Source: Saxibacter everestensis (GTDB taxonomy: Bacteria > Actinomycetota > Actinomycetes > Actinomycetales > Brevibacteriaceae). Taken from it: a stretch of 64,000 bases of DNA. The notes under the pieces are model-generated. The model searched no databases, was not told the DNA's origin, and saw only the letters and a list, made by a program, of their open reading frames with translations. Of this stretch, positions 26,229-36,173 are shown piece by piece (the stretch's first letter is position 1; every line of letters starts with the position of its first letter). The DNA is taken from assembly GCF_025787225.1 (NCBI RefSeq), contig NZ_CP090958.1, forward strand, positions 1,889,856 to 1,953,855. The letters run 5' to 3'. The translations under genes were made by a program, and so were the position numbers.

Positions 26229-26932
26229 TATGCGCCGAAGACCCGCAGCTCGATCCGGCCGGCGTTGACCGACCCGCCAACCACCGCCCGCGCCTGCTCG
26301 GCGACCGGCTCCGGGCTCAGCGCTTTAAGGTATTCGCGATGTTCGGCGAGCGACGCGATGGCGGCGTCAACCGACTCCTGGCGCAGAGCCACATAGTGAG
26401 TAGGTGCCGTCCCCGCCAGAGCGACATACTTGACGCCCTGCCACGGGGAAAGCCGCGCGCTGCTCAGCTCGGGAAAGATCCATTCATTTGCCGCGTCCGC
26501 CACCGCGTCCATGACCGAGATCCCCATCGCCCGATGGTCCGCGCTGTTCCAATACAGACCCTCGAACGTGTCGTCGTAGCTCAGTGTGACGACCAGCTCG
26601 GGCTGATGCCGACGGATTGCCGCGGCAATATCGCGCCGTAGTGCGAGCCCGGACTCGAGGCGCCCGTCCGGGTAATCGAGGAACTCCAGCTCGGACACTC
26701 CGACGTGCGAGATAGCCGCTCGCTGTTCCTCGGTCCGAAGGCCGGCGGCTACTGCCGGCGGGGTCCCCGCAATTCCCGCTTCGCCCCTGGTGGCAAGCAC
26801 GTACCGCACGTCTTTGCCGCGTGACGTCCATTCCGCAACTGCCGCTGCGACACCGTACTCGGGATCGTCCGGGTGCGCCATCAGGACCAGCGCCCGGCTC
26901 CAGTCGTCAGGCATTTCCGCACGGTCGGCCAT
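26228..26932 (-). CDS. PIG-L family deacetylase
   Basis: 234 residues with the LmbE-like zinc motif AHPDDPEY and the distal SADHRAMG histidine. These enzymes remove an acetyl group from N-acetylglucosamine-type substrates; relatives include MshB (mycothiol synthesis) and Mca (mycothiol-conjugate amidase). MshB and Mca are longer (~300 residues), so this is more likely a generic PIG-L member. Repeats flank it on both sides. Substrate not assignable. Confidence 0.88.
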   Translation of the reverse strand: MADRAEMPDDWSRALVLMAHPDDPEYGVAAAVAEWTSRGKDVRYVLATRGEAGIAGTPPAVAAGLRTEEQRAAISHVGVSELEFLDYPDGRLESGLALRRDIAAAIRRHQPELVVTLSYDDTFEGLYWNSADHRAMGISVMDAVADAANEWIFPELSSARLSPWQGVKYVALAGTAPTHYVALRQESVDAAIASLAEHREYLKALSPEPVAEQARAVVGGSVNAGRIELRVFGA

Positions 26933-26964
26933 CTTGATCTTCTCCTAGTTCGCCCTGCCAATTG

Positions 26965-27027
26965 AAGCGCCGTGCCCAGCACCGAACCCGGCAAAGCGCC
27001 GTGCCCGGCAAAGCGCCGTGCCCGGCA
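26965..27027. repeat. 17-bp tandem repeat between PIG-L and the following membrane protein
   Basis: AAAGCGCCGTGCCCGGC occurs twice in perfect tandem (26994-27010, 27011-27027), with a third degenerate copy at 26965-26981. It lies in the intergenic gap and is probably a small unstable minisatellite. Confidence 0.85.
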
Positions 27028-27040
27028 GACAGTCCTGGTA

Positions 27041-27709
27041 CTACAGCGCCGTCGCCAGAATGGCGACGAATTCGACGATGCCCAGCACGACCAGCAAGAC
27101 CGTGCCGACCAGCGAGGCCACCACAAGGTAGCCGGTCCACGGCAGCCGCGGGGGAAGAAACGGGCGCAACCGCGGGAACTCGGTGAAGCGCTCAAAGAGC
27201 CCCTGCATGCCATTCATCGCGTGCCGAACCTGTTTGAACCTGCCGAACAGCCCAGGGTTGTTCGCACCGAGGTCCCGGACCTCGTGCACCGTCGAACGGG
27301 CATCCTTCCACGCGTCGGCGAGGTCGAGCCCACGGCTGATCTCGTCCTCCAACGACTGAGCTGACGATACTGCCTTGATCGCCGACCTCCGGAAGAGCAG
27401 CAGCACTACCGGGCCGGCTATCAGCAGCGCCGTGATGATGGCGCCAACGACGAGCCAGGTGCCGCCGAGAATGAACGCGAATATCAGCGCGAAAGCCGCC
27501 GGGACGAACGGAAGCACCCCCACCGCCAGCAGCGGAAATTTCAGCAGCGCGACGGCGACGGTCAGTGCGCGGACCAGCTCGCGGACAACTGGCGAGGTGG
27601 TACCCGACCCGGCTGATCGATCATCTGCGGAACCGACGACGACACCCTCGATCGGCTCATCGGTCGCCCCGACCGGCTGATTCGGATCGGGCGCATTTAG
27701 TTCAGTCAC
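27041..27709 (-). CDS. Hypothetical integral membrane protein
   Basis: 222 residues: acidic N-terminal tail (~45), hydrophobic segments LLAVGVLPFVPAAFALIFAFI and WLVVGAIITALLIAGPVVLLLF, a cytoplasmic helical loop (SAQSLEDEISRGLDLADAWKDARSTVHEVRDLG) and a last helix at the C-terminus (VVASLVGTVLLVVLGIVEF). No family recognised with certainty. The gap to the next gene downstream holds the 17-bp repeats. Confidence 0.8.
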   Translation of the reverse strand: MTELNAPDPNQPVGATDEPIEGVVVGSADDRSAGSGTTSPVVRELVRALTVAVALLKFPLLAVGVLPFVPAAFALIFAFILGGTWLVVGAIITALLIAGPVVLLLFRRSAIKAVSSAQSLEDEISRGLDLADAWKDARSTVHEVRDLGANNPGLFGRFKQVRHAMNGMQGLFERFTEFPRLRPFLPPRLPWTGYLVVASLVGTVLLVVLGIVEFVAILATAL

Positions 27710-27730
27710 CTAAGTCTCCTGAGGGTTGGT

Positions 27731-28432
27731 TCACAGCCATTTCGGCGCCGGAGGCACCTTGCCGTCCGGCGAGGTGACGTTTCCGATTCCGCGGCCGGTT
27801 GCCCAGCCGGCGACATCGGCAAGTTCCCCGGTTACGACAATTCTGTTGTCGGCGGTTGAACGAACCACCGCTGGTGAATCGTTCCATTCGTCCGGCAACT
27901 CGAGCGCCAGGCCCCGCGACTCCCAGCCTTCCGCAATGGTTTCCAGGACGCGGGTCAGCACATCGGGAGGAACGGATTCGAAGCCGGCACCGGCAGCAAG
28001 GTCCACGGCGTGTACCCAGAGTTCAACAGCGCGCTTCCAGGCAAAATACCGATACTCTACCCAGTCACCCTGCCGGGTCTGCACCTGCGCCCGCCAGTTG
28101 TCATCCGTCAGCCTCGACCACTTTTCTTCAAGCTCGGCATTGGCATGATGGTAGAACTCGCGGGCCCGCGCAGGTTCCCAGGCTGCGCCAGCCGCGATCT
28201 CCTGATCGCGACTGGATTCCGATGGGTACATCCGGGTTTCCTCGCCGGTGAACGCCCAATCGGCGAGACGGCCGATGGCATTCGCGTTGAAGCCGACATG
28301 CACCAGCACGTGCTGCCGGGTCCAGCCCGGTAGCAGACTCGGCTCGCGAAGCTCCTGATCACTCAGGCTGGCAAGATGTGCATCAAACGCGGCTTCGGCG
28401 TCGTCCACCTGAGATAAATTCACAGCACTCAT
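27731..28432 (-). CDS. Maleylpyruvate isomerase family mycothiol-dependent enzyme (DinB-like)
   Basis: 233 residues. N-terminal DinB-like four-helix domain of the MDMPI type (LSDQELREPSLLPGWTRQHVLVHVGFNANAIGRLADWA, then ELWVHAVDLAAG) with the metal-binding histidines in HVLVHVG and WVHAVDL. A C-terminal SCP2-like region follows. Family members use mycothiol as cofactor; one isomerises maleylpyruvate in gentisate breakdown. No gentisate gene adjoins it, so the substrate is open. Confidence 0.85.
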   Translation of the reverse strand: MSAVNLSQVDDAEAAFDAHLASLSDQELREPSLLPGWTRQHVLVHVGFNANAIGRLADWAFTGEETRMYPSESSRDQEIAAGAAWEPARAREFYHHANAELEEKWSRLTDDNWRAQVQTRQGDWVEYRYFAWKRAVELWVHAVDLAAGAGFESVPPDVLTRVLETIAEGWESRGLALELPDEWNDSPAVVRSTADNRIVVTGELADVAGWATGRGIGNVTSPDGKVPPAPKWL

Positions 28433-28462
28433 AGCTGAACTCTAAGCCATGCCAATCGCGTT

Positions 28463-29284
28463 CTACTGCCACCATTCGTCGAACATCGATGCGGGCACCT
28501 GACGCTTGTGTGCGGTGGCAAGATAGCGGCGGCCGATGGCATCCGCGATCACGGTCGGAACCGTGCGACCCTCGAGGTAACTGTCGATCTCCTGATAGCT
28601 CAGACCGAGGTTTGCCTCATCGGTCTGGCCGGGATCATCGTCGAGCAGGTCGGCGGTCGGCGGCTTCAGGTAGAGGCGCTCCGGTGCGCTGAGCTCCTCA
28701 AGCAGCGTGCGCCCCTGCCGCTTGGTCAACCCGGCCAGCGGAAGCACATCCGTTCCTCCGTCGCCGTACTTGGTGAAGAAACCGGTGACGGCTTCGGCAG
28801 CATGATCCGTGCCGACGACGAGCAGGCCATGTTGGCCGGCAAGGGCATATTGGGCGATCATCCGGGACCGGGCCTTGACATTGCCCTTGTTGAAATCGCT
28901 GATGCGTTCACCGGTTGCCTCGGCGTATTCCTCCGCCACGCCGTCGACGCCGGCGCGGATGTTGAAGGTGAGGTCGAAGTCCGGCTTGATGAATGACAGC
29001 GCGAGCTGCGCGTCGTCTTCATCGTGCTGCACACCGTAGGGCAGCCGGACTGCGGTGAATCTCGCTTCGGCGCCCTCGGCGCGCAGTTCCTCGACGGCGA
29101 GCTGCGCCAGCCGGCCAGCAAGCGACGAGTCCTGTCCCCCGCTGATGCCCAGAACGAACCCACTCGCTCCCGACTTCCGCAGGTATGCCTTGAGGAAGTC
29201 GATGCGGCTCCGAATCTCTTCGCCCGCGACGATCGACGGCTTGACGTTGAGTGCGGCGATTATCTGGCTCTGTAGGTCTCCCAT
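28463..29284 (-). CDS. nadE: Ammonia-dependent NAD+ synthetase
   Basis: 273 residues, the short ammonia-using form without a glutaminase domain. It converts nicotinic acid adenine dinucleotide to NAD+. P-loop SGGQDSS at residues 48-54, [20 protein letters not shown] and [19 protein letters not shown] are diagnostic, and the C-terminal KR region ([15 protein letters not shown]) is complete. Single gene; a hairpin lies upstream at 29342-29385. Confidence 0.95.
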   Translation of the reverse strand: MGDLQSQIIAALNVKPSIVAGEEIRSRIDFLKAYLRKSGASGFVLGISGGQDSSLAGRLAQLAVEELRAEGAEARFTAVRLPYGVQHDEDDAQLALSFIKPDFDLTFNIRAGVDGVAEEYAEATGERISDFNKGNVKARSRMIAQYALAGQHGLLVVGTDHAAEAVTGFFTKYGDGGTDVLPLAGLTKRQGRTLLEELSAPERLYLKPPTADLLDDDPGQTDEANLGLSYQEIDSYLEGRTVPTVIADAIGRRYLATAHKRQVPASMFDEWWQ

Positions 29285-29341
29285 AGACAGAAATCTACCG
29301 CCTGAGCCCTGGCTGCCGCACGGCGACGGGCTAAGGAGAAC

Positions 29342-29385
29342 GCATCGAGCGCGCCGGGACCGGTAGGTCCCGACACGCTCGATGC
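29342..29385. terminator. Hairpin terminator after the semialdehyde dehydrogenase
   Basis: GCATCGAGCG pairs with CGCTCGATGC, with an inner GGGACC/GGTCCC stem. It lies just downstream of the minus-strand dehydrogenase (stop at 29402) and upstream of nadE. Confidence 0.8.
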
Positions 29386-29401
29386 CGCTATGCCGCGCTG
29401 C

Positions 29402-30868
29402 TTAAAGCGGCATGCCGATGTACTTGGTTTCCAGGAATTCCTCAATTCCCTCGGAACCGCCCTCACGGCCAAGACCGGAGGACTTCATGCCACCGAATGG
29501 CGCCGCCGGGTTCGACACAATGCCCTGATTCAGGCCCACCATGCCGGACTCGATGGCTTCGGAGACCCGGAACGCCCGCTGCAGGTCCTTGGTGAAGACG
29601 TAGGAAATCAGTCCGAACTCGCTGTTATTGGCCAGCTCAATCGCCTCGGCCTCTGAGCTGAACGAAATCAGCGGAGCAACCGGGCCAAAGATCTCTTCCT
29701 TGTTCACCCGCGCGGAGGTAGGAACGTCGGTCAGGACCGTCGGGGTGAAGAAGAAGCCCTTCCCCTCGGGGGCGGAGCCACCGGTGAGAACAGTTGCGCC
29801 CTGACTGATCGCGTCGTCCACAAGTTCGGCAACCTTGCCCTGCTGCTTGGCATCGATCAGCGGACCGACCTGCGTGGCGTCTTCGACACCACGGCCGACC
29901 ACCAGGGCGCCCATCTTCTCGGACAGCCTCTTGCCGAACTCGCCGATGATGTCCTTGTGCACGTACATCCGGTTGGCCGCAGTGCAAGCCTCTCCGCCAT
30001 TGCGCATCTTGGCTGCCATCGCGCCGGCGACTGCCTCATCGAGGTCGGCGTCCGGGAACACCAGGAACGGCGCGTTGCCACCAAGTTCCATTGAGCTGCG
30101 GAGAACTTTCTCCGCCGCCTGCTCCAGCAACCGCACGCCGACTTCGGTCGAGCCGGTGAAGGAAATCTTCCGGGCGTCCCCGGACCGGATCAGCGGTTCC
30201 ATCACTCCGCCGGAGTTCGAAGTCGTCACGACGTTGACTACGCCGTCCGGAACACCGGCTTCCTTCAGGATCGCGGCCAGCGCCAGCATGGACAACGGCG
30301 TCTGAGCGGCCGGCTTGATCACCGAGGTGCAGCCTGCTGCGATTGCCGGGCCAAGCTTGCGCGTGCCCATCGCCATCGGGAAGTTCCAGGGCGTGATCAG
30401 AATGCACGGGCCCACGGGCTGCTTCGTCACGATGAAGCGCGCGTTGCCGGCAGGCGCCGTCTGATAGTTTCCGGAAATCCGGGTAGCTTCTTCCGAGAAG
30501 TGCCGGAAGAATTCCGCGGCGTAGACGATTTCGCCCCTGGACTCTGCCAGCGGCTTGCCCATTTCGAGGGTCATGATCAGCGCGAGATCGTCGATCCGCT
30601 CGTGCAGCAGCTCGAATGCCCGCCGCAGCATGTCGGCACGTTCGCGCGGCGATGTCGCCGCGAAGTCCTTCTGCGCCTTCACGGCGGCGTCTAGCGCACG
30701 CCGGCCGTCGGCAGGCGTGGCGTCGGCAATCTGGCACAGTACGTCGCCGGTCGATGGGTCCAGCACATCGATCTTCTTGCCTTCGCTACCGTCGACCCAT
30801 TCGCCGTCGATAAACAATTGATTGGGCGCGGAACCGATAACGGCCGCTTCCCGAGTCGTGTCAGCCAC
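29402..30868 (-). CDS. gabD: NAD(P)-dependent succinate-semialdehyde dehydrogenase type aldehyde dehydrogenase
   Basis: 488 residues, complete aldehyde dehydrogenase. Motifs: PWNFPMAMGTRKLGPAIAAGC, general-base Glu in MELGGNAPFLVF, and catalytic Cys in NGGEACTAANR. Closest in style to GabD/succinate-semialdehyde dehydrogenases, which oxidise succinate semialdehyde from GABA to succinate. It could act after the class III aminotransferase at 17688, but they are 10 kb apart. The start is followed by a polar N-terminus (MADTTREAAVIGSAPNQ). Confidence 0.87.
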   Translation of the reverse strand: MADTTREAAVIGSAPNQLFIDGEWVDGSEGKKIDVLDPSTGDVLCQIADATPADGRRALDAAVKAQKDFAATSPRERADMLRRAFELLHERIDDLALIMTLEMGKPLAESRGEIVYAAEFFRHFSEEATRISGNYQTAPAGNARFIVTKQPVGPCILITPWNFPMAMGTRKLGPAIAAGCTSVIKPAAQTPLSMLALAAILKEAGVPDGVVNVVTTSNSGGVMEPLIRSGDARKISFTGSTEVGVRLLEQAAEKVLRSSMELGGNAPFLVFPDADLDEAVAGAMAAKMRNGGEACTAANRMYVHKDIIGEFGKRLSEKMGALVVGRGVEDATQVGPLIDAKQQGKVAELVDDAISQGATVLTGGSAPEGKGFFFTPTVLTDVPTSARVNKEEIFGPVAPLISFSSEAEAIELANNSEFGLISYVFTKDLQRAFRVSEAIESGMVGLNQGIVSNPAAPFGGMKSSGLGREGGSEGIEEFLETKYIGMPL

Positions 30869-30951
30869 TTGCTGTTCTCCTCAATGAGTCAGGTAAATAT
30901 TCGCTGGTTAGTCGAGTTCAGACGGTCGGCTCGAAGCACTGGACTAAACGA

Positions 30952-33906
30952 TCACGCTCCTGGAACGATGTTGACGAGTTTGGGCGCGCGCACAATGACC
31001 TTGCGCACGGAGCGGCCGTCAAGAGACTTCTGCACGGCCGGTGACTCCAAGGCTAGTTTCTCCAACGCCGAGTCGTCGACATTGGGCACAACCTCAAGGC
31101 GGGCCCGGACCTTCCCGGCAACCTGTACCACGCAGGTCACCGTGTCGTCGACCAGATACGTCGGGTCGGCAACCGGAAATGCCTGAAAGGCCAAGGTGGT
31201 CTCATGACCCAGCCTGGACCAAAGCTCTTCGGCCAGATGCGGTGCGAGTGGCGCCAGCATCAATACCAGTGGCTCGACGACTTCCCGCGGCGCGATGTTG
31301 GACTTGGTCAAGTGGTTCGTCAGGACGATGAGCTTGGCGACAACAGTGTTGAATCGCATCCCGCCCATGTCGTTGCCGACACCTTCGATGGTCTTGTGCA
31401 GCAGCCTGCGGGTCGCAACGTCAGCCTCGTCGTCGCTGACCTGCAACTCGCCGGTCTCCTCGTTGACGGCCAGGCGCCAGACCCGCTGCAGGAAGCGTTG
31501 CGAACCGACGACGGCGCGCGTCTCCCATGGCCGGGAATCATCCAACGGCCCCATCGACATCTCGTAGACCCGGAACGTATCCGCGCCGAACTCGTCGTAC
31601 ATGTCATCGGGGGTCACCATGTTCTTCAGCGACTTGCCCATTTTGCCGTATTCGCGGTTGACCGGCTCGCCGTTATAGCTGTACGTCGGGTTACCATCGT
31701 CATCGATCTCCTCGACGACGTCAGCGGCAGGAACGTAGGAACCCCGGGAGTCGGTAAAGGCGTAGGCCTGGATGTAGCCCTGGTTGAACAGCTTGTGGAA
31801 CGGCTCCTCGCTGGAAACGTGCCCCAGATCGAACAAGACCTTGTGCCAGAACCGGCCATAGAGCAGGTGGAGCACGGCGTGCTCGACGCCTCCTACGTAG
31901 AGATCGACGCCGCCGGCCTCCCCCGCGTTGCGAGGCCCCATCCAGTACTTCTCGTTCTGCGGGTCGGCCAACACATCCTGGTTGTTCGGGTCCGTGTAGC
32001 GCAATTCGTACCATGACGAGCCTGCCCAGTTAGGCATGGTGTTGGTTTCCCGACGGTAGCGCTTCACTCCGTCACCGAGATCCAGATCGACATGAACCCA
32101 CTCGTGATTGCGGCCCAGCGGGGGCTCGGGTTCACTCGTGACATCATCCGGTTCGAACGACTTCGGCGAAAAGTCCGGCACCTCGGGCAGCTCGACGGGC
32201 AGCATCGAGTCAGGCAAGGCGATCGCCTGGTTGTCCTCGTCATAGACGATCGGGAATGGCTCGCCCCAGTAGCGCTGGCGGCTGAACAACCAGTCACGCA
32301 GCCGGTAGGTGGTGGTCGCGGTTCCGGCGCCCTTGCTGACCAGCCAGTCAATTGCCAACGCCTTTGCCTGATCCTTGGCCAGCCCGTTCAGCGAGATCTC
32401 GTCGTTTGCCGAGTTGATCATGGCACCGTCGCCTGTATACGCCCCGCCGTCAAAATCTTCCGGCGGCTGGACGGTGCGGATCACCGGCAGCTCGTAGGTC
32501 TCGGCGAAGGCACAGTCGCGGGCGTCCTCACCGGGAACAGCCATAATCGCACCGGTTCCATAGCCGGTCAGCACGTAGTCGGCGATGAAAACGGGAATCC
32601 GGGCACCGTTGATCGGGTTCGTGGCAAAAGCTCCGGTGAACACCCCGGTCTTGGCGCGACCATCTGCCTGTCGTTCCAGATCGGTCTTCTCGGCGGCCAC
32701 GTTGCGATAGACCGACACGGCCTCGATCGGCGAGTGGTAGCCACCGGTCCAGGCGTCCTTGGTGCCTGCGGGCCACTGCTCCGGCACGATGGAGTCGATC
32801 AGCTGGTGCTCGGGCGCCAGGACGGCGAAGGTCGCGCCGAACAGAGTGTCCGGCCGGGTGGTGAAGACCTCGAAGGACTCGGGTCCGCTGTGCCCCGCGA
32901 CATCCGGAATGTCGAAGCGGATTTCGGTGCCGTGCGAGCGTCCGATCCAGTTGCGCTGCATATTGCGCACGGCTTCGGGCCAGTCCACCCGGTCAAGGTC
33001 GTCGATCAGCCGATCGGCGTAGGCACTGATTCGCATGTTCCACTGTCGAAGTTCCCGGGTGAAGACCGGGAAGTTGCCGCGTTCGCTTCGGCCTTCGGCC
33101 GTCACCTCTTCATTGGCCAGCACTGTGCCAAGTCCCGGACACCAGTTAACCGGCGACTCGCTGACGTACGCCAGCCGATATCCGGACAGGATGTCGTTCT
33201 GCTCGCGGCTGCTCAGAGCGTCCCAGCTGCGGCCATCTGGTAGCGGGCGGGAGCCGTCGGCGAACTGCTCGATCAGTTCGGCCAGCGGACGGGCCTGGCC
33301 GCGGCCGTCAGCGGCTTCGGGGTCGTACCACGAGTTGAAAATCTGCAGGAAGACCCATTGGGTCCAGCGCACGAACTCAGGATCCGTCGTGGCGAAGCTT
33401 CGTCGCGCGTCGTGAGCCAGGCCGAGCCTGCGCAGCTGCCGGCGCATGTTATCGATGTTCTGATCTGTCGTGACCCGAGGATGCTGGCCGGTCTGTACGG
33501 CGAACTGCTCGGCGGGCAGACCGAAGGCGTCATAGCCCAGGGCGTGCAGCACATTGTGGCCGGTCATCCGGTGGTATCGGCCGTAGACGTCGGTCGCGAT
33601 ATAGCCCAGCGGGTGGCCGACATGCAGTCCCTTGCCCGACGGGTACGGGAACATGTCCATGATGAACAGCTTGTCCTGCGCCAAACCACCCACATGACCG
33701 GCGGAAGGCTCCGCAGCCAGATCGCCGACCGGATTGGGGGCTTCGAAGGTGCCCTCCCGCTCCCAGCGGTCCTGCCAGCGCCGCTCAATCTCAGCGGCCA
33801 GGGAGCTCGTGTAGCGGAAATGCGCAGCATCGATCGAAACGCCGGGATCGGCGCCGATGCTCGCGCCACTCCCGGGTACGTCGACTGGCTGGGTGCCTTG
33901 CGTCAT
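30952..33906 (-). CDS. leuS: Leucyl-tRNA synthetase
   Basis: 984-residue class I synthetase that charges tRNA-Leu. HIGH-type motif within [15 protein letters not shown] (~95), the editing (CP1) domain in the middle ([20 protein letters not shown]), and KMSKS-type motif [10 protein letters not shown] near residue 740. The C-terminal anticodon-binding region ends [16 protein letters not shown]. The ~45-residue N-terminal extension ([16 protein letters not shown]) is usual in actinobacteria. A leader with a tiny Leu-containing ORF and a terminator lies upstream, which suggests attenuation. Confidence 0.97.
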   Translation of the reverse strand: MTQGTQPVDVPGSGASIGADPGVSIDAAHFRYTSSLAAEIERRWQDRWEREGTFEAPNPVGDLAAEPSAGHVGGLAQDKLFIMDMFPYPSGKGLHVGHPLGYIATDVYGRYHRMTGHNVLHALGYDAFGLPAEQFAVQTGQHPRVTTDQNIDNMRRQLRRLGLAHDARRSFATTDPEFVRWTQWVFLQIFNSWYDPEAADGRGQARPLAELIEQFADGSRPLPDGRSWDALSSREQNDILSGYRLAYVSESPVNWCPGLGTVLANEEVTAEGRSERGNFPVFTRELRQWNMRISAYADRLIDDLDRVDWPEAVRNMQRNWIGRSHGTEIRFDIPDVAGHSGPESFEVFTTRPDTLFGATFAVLAPEHQLIDSIVPEQWPAGTKDAWTGGYHSPIEAVSVYRNVAAEKTDLERQADGRAKTGVFTGAFATNPINGARIPVFIADYVLTGYGTGAIMAVPGEDARDCAFAETYELPVIRTVQPPEDFDGGAYTGDGAMINSANDEISLNGLAKDQAKALAIDWLVSKGAGTATTTYRLRDWLFSRQRYWGEPFPIVYDEDNQAIALPDSMLPVELPEVPDFSPKSFEPDDVTSEPEPPLGRNHEWVHVDLDLGDGVKRYRRETNTMPNWAGSSWYELRYTDPNNQDVLADPQNEKYWMGPRNAGEAGGVDLYVGGVEHAVLHLLYGRFWHKVLFDLGHVSSEEPFHKLFNQGYIQAYAFTDSRGSYVPAADVVEEIDDDGNPTYSYNGEPVNREYGKMGKSLKNMVTPDDMYDEFGADTFRVYEMSMGPLDDSRPWETRAVVGSQRFLQRVWRLAVNEETGELQVSDDEADVATRRLLHKTIEGVGNDMGGMRFNTVVAKLIVLTNHLTKSNIAPREVVEPLVLMLAPLAPHLAEELWSRLGHETTLAFQAFPVADPTYLVDDTVTCVVQVAGKVRARLEVVPNVDDSALEKLALESPAVQKSLDGRSVRKVIVRAPKLVNIVPGA

Positions 33907-33946
33907 CTTCGTCCTAAACTCTTCAACTCATCGGTCTGCGTGAAGT

Positions 33947-33958
33947 GGAAACGTTTCC
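33947..33958. promoter_or_regulatory. Perfect palindrome in the leuS 5' UTR
   Basis: GGAAACGTTTCC, a 12-bp perfect palindrome between the leader terminator and the leuS start. It resembles LacI-family operators. Whether it is functional is unknown. Confidence 0.4.
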
Positions 33959-33981
33959 CCTGGCTGAATACGGCCGGGCAC

Positions 33982-34008
33982 AAAAAAACCCCTCAGAGCT
34001 CCGAGGGG
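33982..34008 (-). terminator. Intrinsic terminator upstream of leuS (leader)
   Basis: On the minus strand CCCCTCGGAGCTCTGAGGGG forms a G/C-rich stem followed at once by seven T residues. It faces leuS but lies 76-102 bases before its start codon, so it would cut leuS transcription short. That is the hallmark of an attenuator or a small upstream transcript. Confidence 0.85.
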
Positions 34009-34009
34009 A

Positions 34010-34038
34010 AGCCACGTCGAGGTCGTCTCAACGTGGCT
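34010..34038 (-). promoter_or_regulatory. Leader hairpin next to the leuS terminator
   Basis: On the minus strand AGCCACGTTGAG pairs with CTCGACGTGGCT (12 pairs including one G-U) around a 5-base loop, two bases before the terminator stem. The stop codon of the leader peptide falls inside the 5' arm, so a terminating ribosome would melt it. Confidence 0.7.
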
Positions 34039-34069
34039 GTATAAAAAGCAAACCGAATTCCACACTCAT
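34028..34069 (-). CDS. Putative 13-residue leader peptide of leuS
   Basis: Reads MSVEFGLLFIQPR and stops. It contains adjacent Leu codons TTG CTT followed by TTT and ATA, all codons that are uncommon in this GC-rich genome. A -10-like TACCAT lies just upstream, and an in-frame GTG (third codon) could serve a leaderless start. Followed directly by the leader hairpin and terminator. Translation is inferred. Confidence 0.5.
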   Translation of the reverse strand: MSVEFGLLFIQPR

Positions 34070-34209
34070 ATGGTAGCGCAGGCGTGCCTCTGGCAGCCCG
34101 ATGGTCTCGAATCCAACAAGCTTTAGCGCTCTGGCGTCGTACCCGGCCCGCATGCTGCCGGCCGCTGGATAGGATGAACGTCCGAGGCACCGTCAATGAA
34201 GAGGAAACC

Positions 34210-36033
34210 ATGCCGGAGACATTCGCGCCCCAGACCAGTGTTCCCCTGTCCTTCGAAATCGTAGACTCCGAAAACATCACCGACGCTTTGCTGCAGCAGG
34301 TGCGGCGTAATCCTGACCTTGCACTGTTCTCACGCAAGGATTCCTCCGGGAGCTGGATCGATATTTCAAGCCGTAGTTTCCATCAGCAGGTCGCGGGTCT
34401 GGCAAAGGGCCTGATCGCCTCCGGCGTGCAGCCAGGTGACCGTATCGCGCTGATGGCCCGGACCAGCTACGAGTGGACGCTGATCGACTTTTCCATCTGG
34501 TTTGCCGGCGCGGTCACGGTGCCTGTCTATGAGACGTCGTCCACCGAACAGTTGAAGTGGATTCTTGAGGACTCCGGGTCGCGGCGCATCTTCCTCGAAG
34601 CGCCAAGGCATCTCGAGCTGCTCACCGAAGCTTTCGAGGGCAACCCGCCTACTGATGATGCCTGGATCATCGAGGCGGGTGCTCTGAGCGAGCTCACCGA
34701 ATCAGGCGCCGCGATTACCGATGAAACCCTGGAAGAACGCCGCTCGAGCGCTGATAACCAGGATCTGGCCTCGATTCTCTACACCTCCGGCACCACCGGC
34801 CTGCCCAAGGGTTGCGAGCTGACGCACGGCAATTTCGTCAATATCGCCCGGTCCGCGATCAGCATCGCTCCCGAGATCTTCTCCTCCGGTGCCCGGTCTC
34901 TGATGTTTCTGCCACTGGCCCACGTGCTGGCCAGGTTCATTCAGGTGCTGTGCGTTACCGCAGGCACGACGATGGGGCACACCAGCGACCTCAAGGACCT
35001 CACCTCCGACCTCGGCTCGTTTCGGCCGACCTACATTCTTGCGGTGCCGCGCGTCTTCGAGAAGGTGTACAACTCAGCCGAGCAGAAGGCAGAGGCGGGC
35101 GGCAAAGGAAAGATCTTCCGGGCCGCGGCGGACACCGCTATCGCGTACTCCCGAGCGCTCGATGCCGGCGGCCCGGGTCTCGGGTTGAAACTGCGCCACG
35201 CGCTGTTCGACCGCCTGGTGTACACGAAGCTTCGGGATGTGATGGGCGGCCGGGTGACTCATGCAGTTTCCGGCGGCGGCCCGCTCGGTGAGCGGCTCGG
35301 CCATTTCTTCCGCGGGCTGGGGCTGATTGTGATGGAGGGTTACGGCCTGACCGAAACCACGGCTCCGGTTACGGTCAATCTGGCATCTGCGTCCAAGATC
35401 GGCACGGTCGGCATCCCGCTTCCTGGTTCCTCGATCAAAATCGCGGCCGACGGCGAGATCCTGGCAAAGGGCATCGGAGTCTTCCGGCAGTACTGGAAGA
35501 ACCAGGCCGCGACCGACGATGCATTCGTAGATGGCTGGTTCCACACCGGCGACCTCGGCACGCTCGACCAGGACGGCTACCTCAGGATCACCGGACGGAA
35601 GAAGGAAATTCTGGTCACGGCTGCCGGCAAGAACGTGGCGCCGGCGCCACTTGAGGACCGTTTGCGCCGGCATCCGCTGGTCGGCCAGGCAGTGGTCGTC
35701 GGAGACGGTCGAAACTTTATCGCCGCCCTGCTGACTCTTGATCCGGAAATGCTGCCTACCTGGCTTTCCAATAACGGGCTGCCCGAGCTGAGTCTGGAAG
35801 CGGCCTCGAAGGACGAGCGGATTCGGGTCGAATTGCAGCATGCGGTGGATGACGCCAACAAATCGGTGTCGCGGGCGGAATCAATTCGCCGGTTCGAGGT
35901 ATTGCCGATCGAGTTGTCCGAAGCGTCAGGACATTTGTCGGCCAAGCAGAGCATCAAACGACATATTGTGCAGCGTGACTTCGCCGACCAGGTAGATAAC
36001 CTGTACGCCGGACCGCCGCCGGCGCAGAACTAG
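34210..36033 (+). CDS. Long-chain acyl-CoA synthetase (AMP-binding)
   Basis: About 607 residues from the ATG at 34210, which has a GAGGAAA site. A longer frame from 34084 lacks one. ANL-superfamily motifs: ILYTSGTTGLPKGCELTH (A3), EGYGLTETTAPVTVN (A5), DGWFHTGDLGTLDQDGYL (A7), ITGRKKEILVTAAGKNVAP (A8). Activates fatty acids to acyl-CoA with ATP; resembles FadD15-like synthetases of mycobacteria. Divergent from leuS; stands alone. Confidence 0.92.
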   Translation: MPETFAPQTSVPLSFEIVDSENITDALLQQVRRNPDLALFSRKDSSGSWIDISSRSFHQQVAGLAKGLIASGVQPGDRIALMARTSYEWTLIDFSIWFAGAVTVPVYETSSTEQLKWILEDSGSRRIFLEAPRHLELLTEAFEGNPPTDDAWIIEAGALSELTESGAAITDETLEERRSSADNQDLASILYTSGTTGLPKGCELTHGNFVNIARSAISIAPEIFSSGARSLMFLPLAHVLARFIQVLCVTAGTTMGHTSDLKDLTSDLGSFRPTYILAVPRVFEKVYNSAEQKAEAGGKGKIFRAAADTAIAYSRALDAGGPGLGLKLRHALFDRLVYTKLRDVMGGRVTHAVSGGGPLGERLGHFFRGLGLIVMEGYGLTETTAPVTVNLASASKIGTVGIPLPGSSIKIAADGEILAKGIGVFRQYWKNQAATDDAFVDGWFHTGDLGTLDQDGYLRITGRKKEILVTAAGKNVAPAPLEDRLRRHPLVGQAVVVGDGRNFIAALLTLDPEMLPTWLSNNGLPELSLEAASKDERIRVELQHAVDDANKSVSRAESIRRFEVLPIELSEASGHLSAKQSIKRHIVQRDFADQVDNLYAGPPPAQN

Positions 36034-36122
36034 CCACTTCGACTGAGAACCGCGGTGCAATTCCTGAAGAGGGACGCGCAACGTTCGGTGATGGGTCTGC
36101 CGACTGTGAGCTACATGTATAG

Positions 36123-36173
36123 CAGGCCGCGATCGACGCGGGTGAGCGTCCGGGGATGACTACGGGTGATTCG
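36123..36173 (+). pseudogene. Possible IS3-type OrfA remnant
   Basis: A 17-codon fragment reads QAAIDAGERPGMTTGDS, which resembles the WVRQ-DAG-RPG-TT segment of IS3-family OrfA proteins. A stop lies directly upstream and nothing recognisable follows. The rest of 36034-36273 shows no gene. It marks the left side of the amidase cassette. Confidence 0.35.

Noticed and set aside
32092-33243. 383-codon plus-strand frame inside leuS
   Set aside because: Antisense to conserved LeuS sequence; no recognisable motif.
34085-34135. tRNA-like TTCGA loop near the leuS leader
   Set aside because: No acceptor stem, anticodon arm or CCA context can be folded around it.
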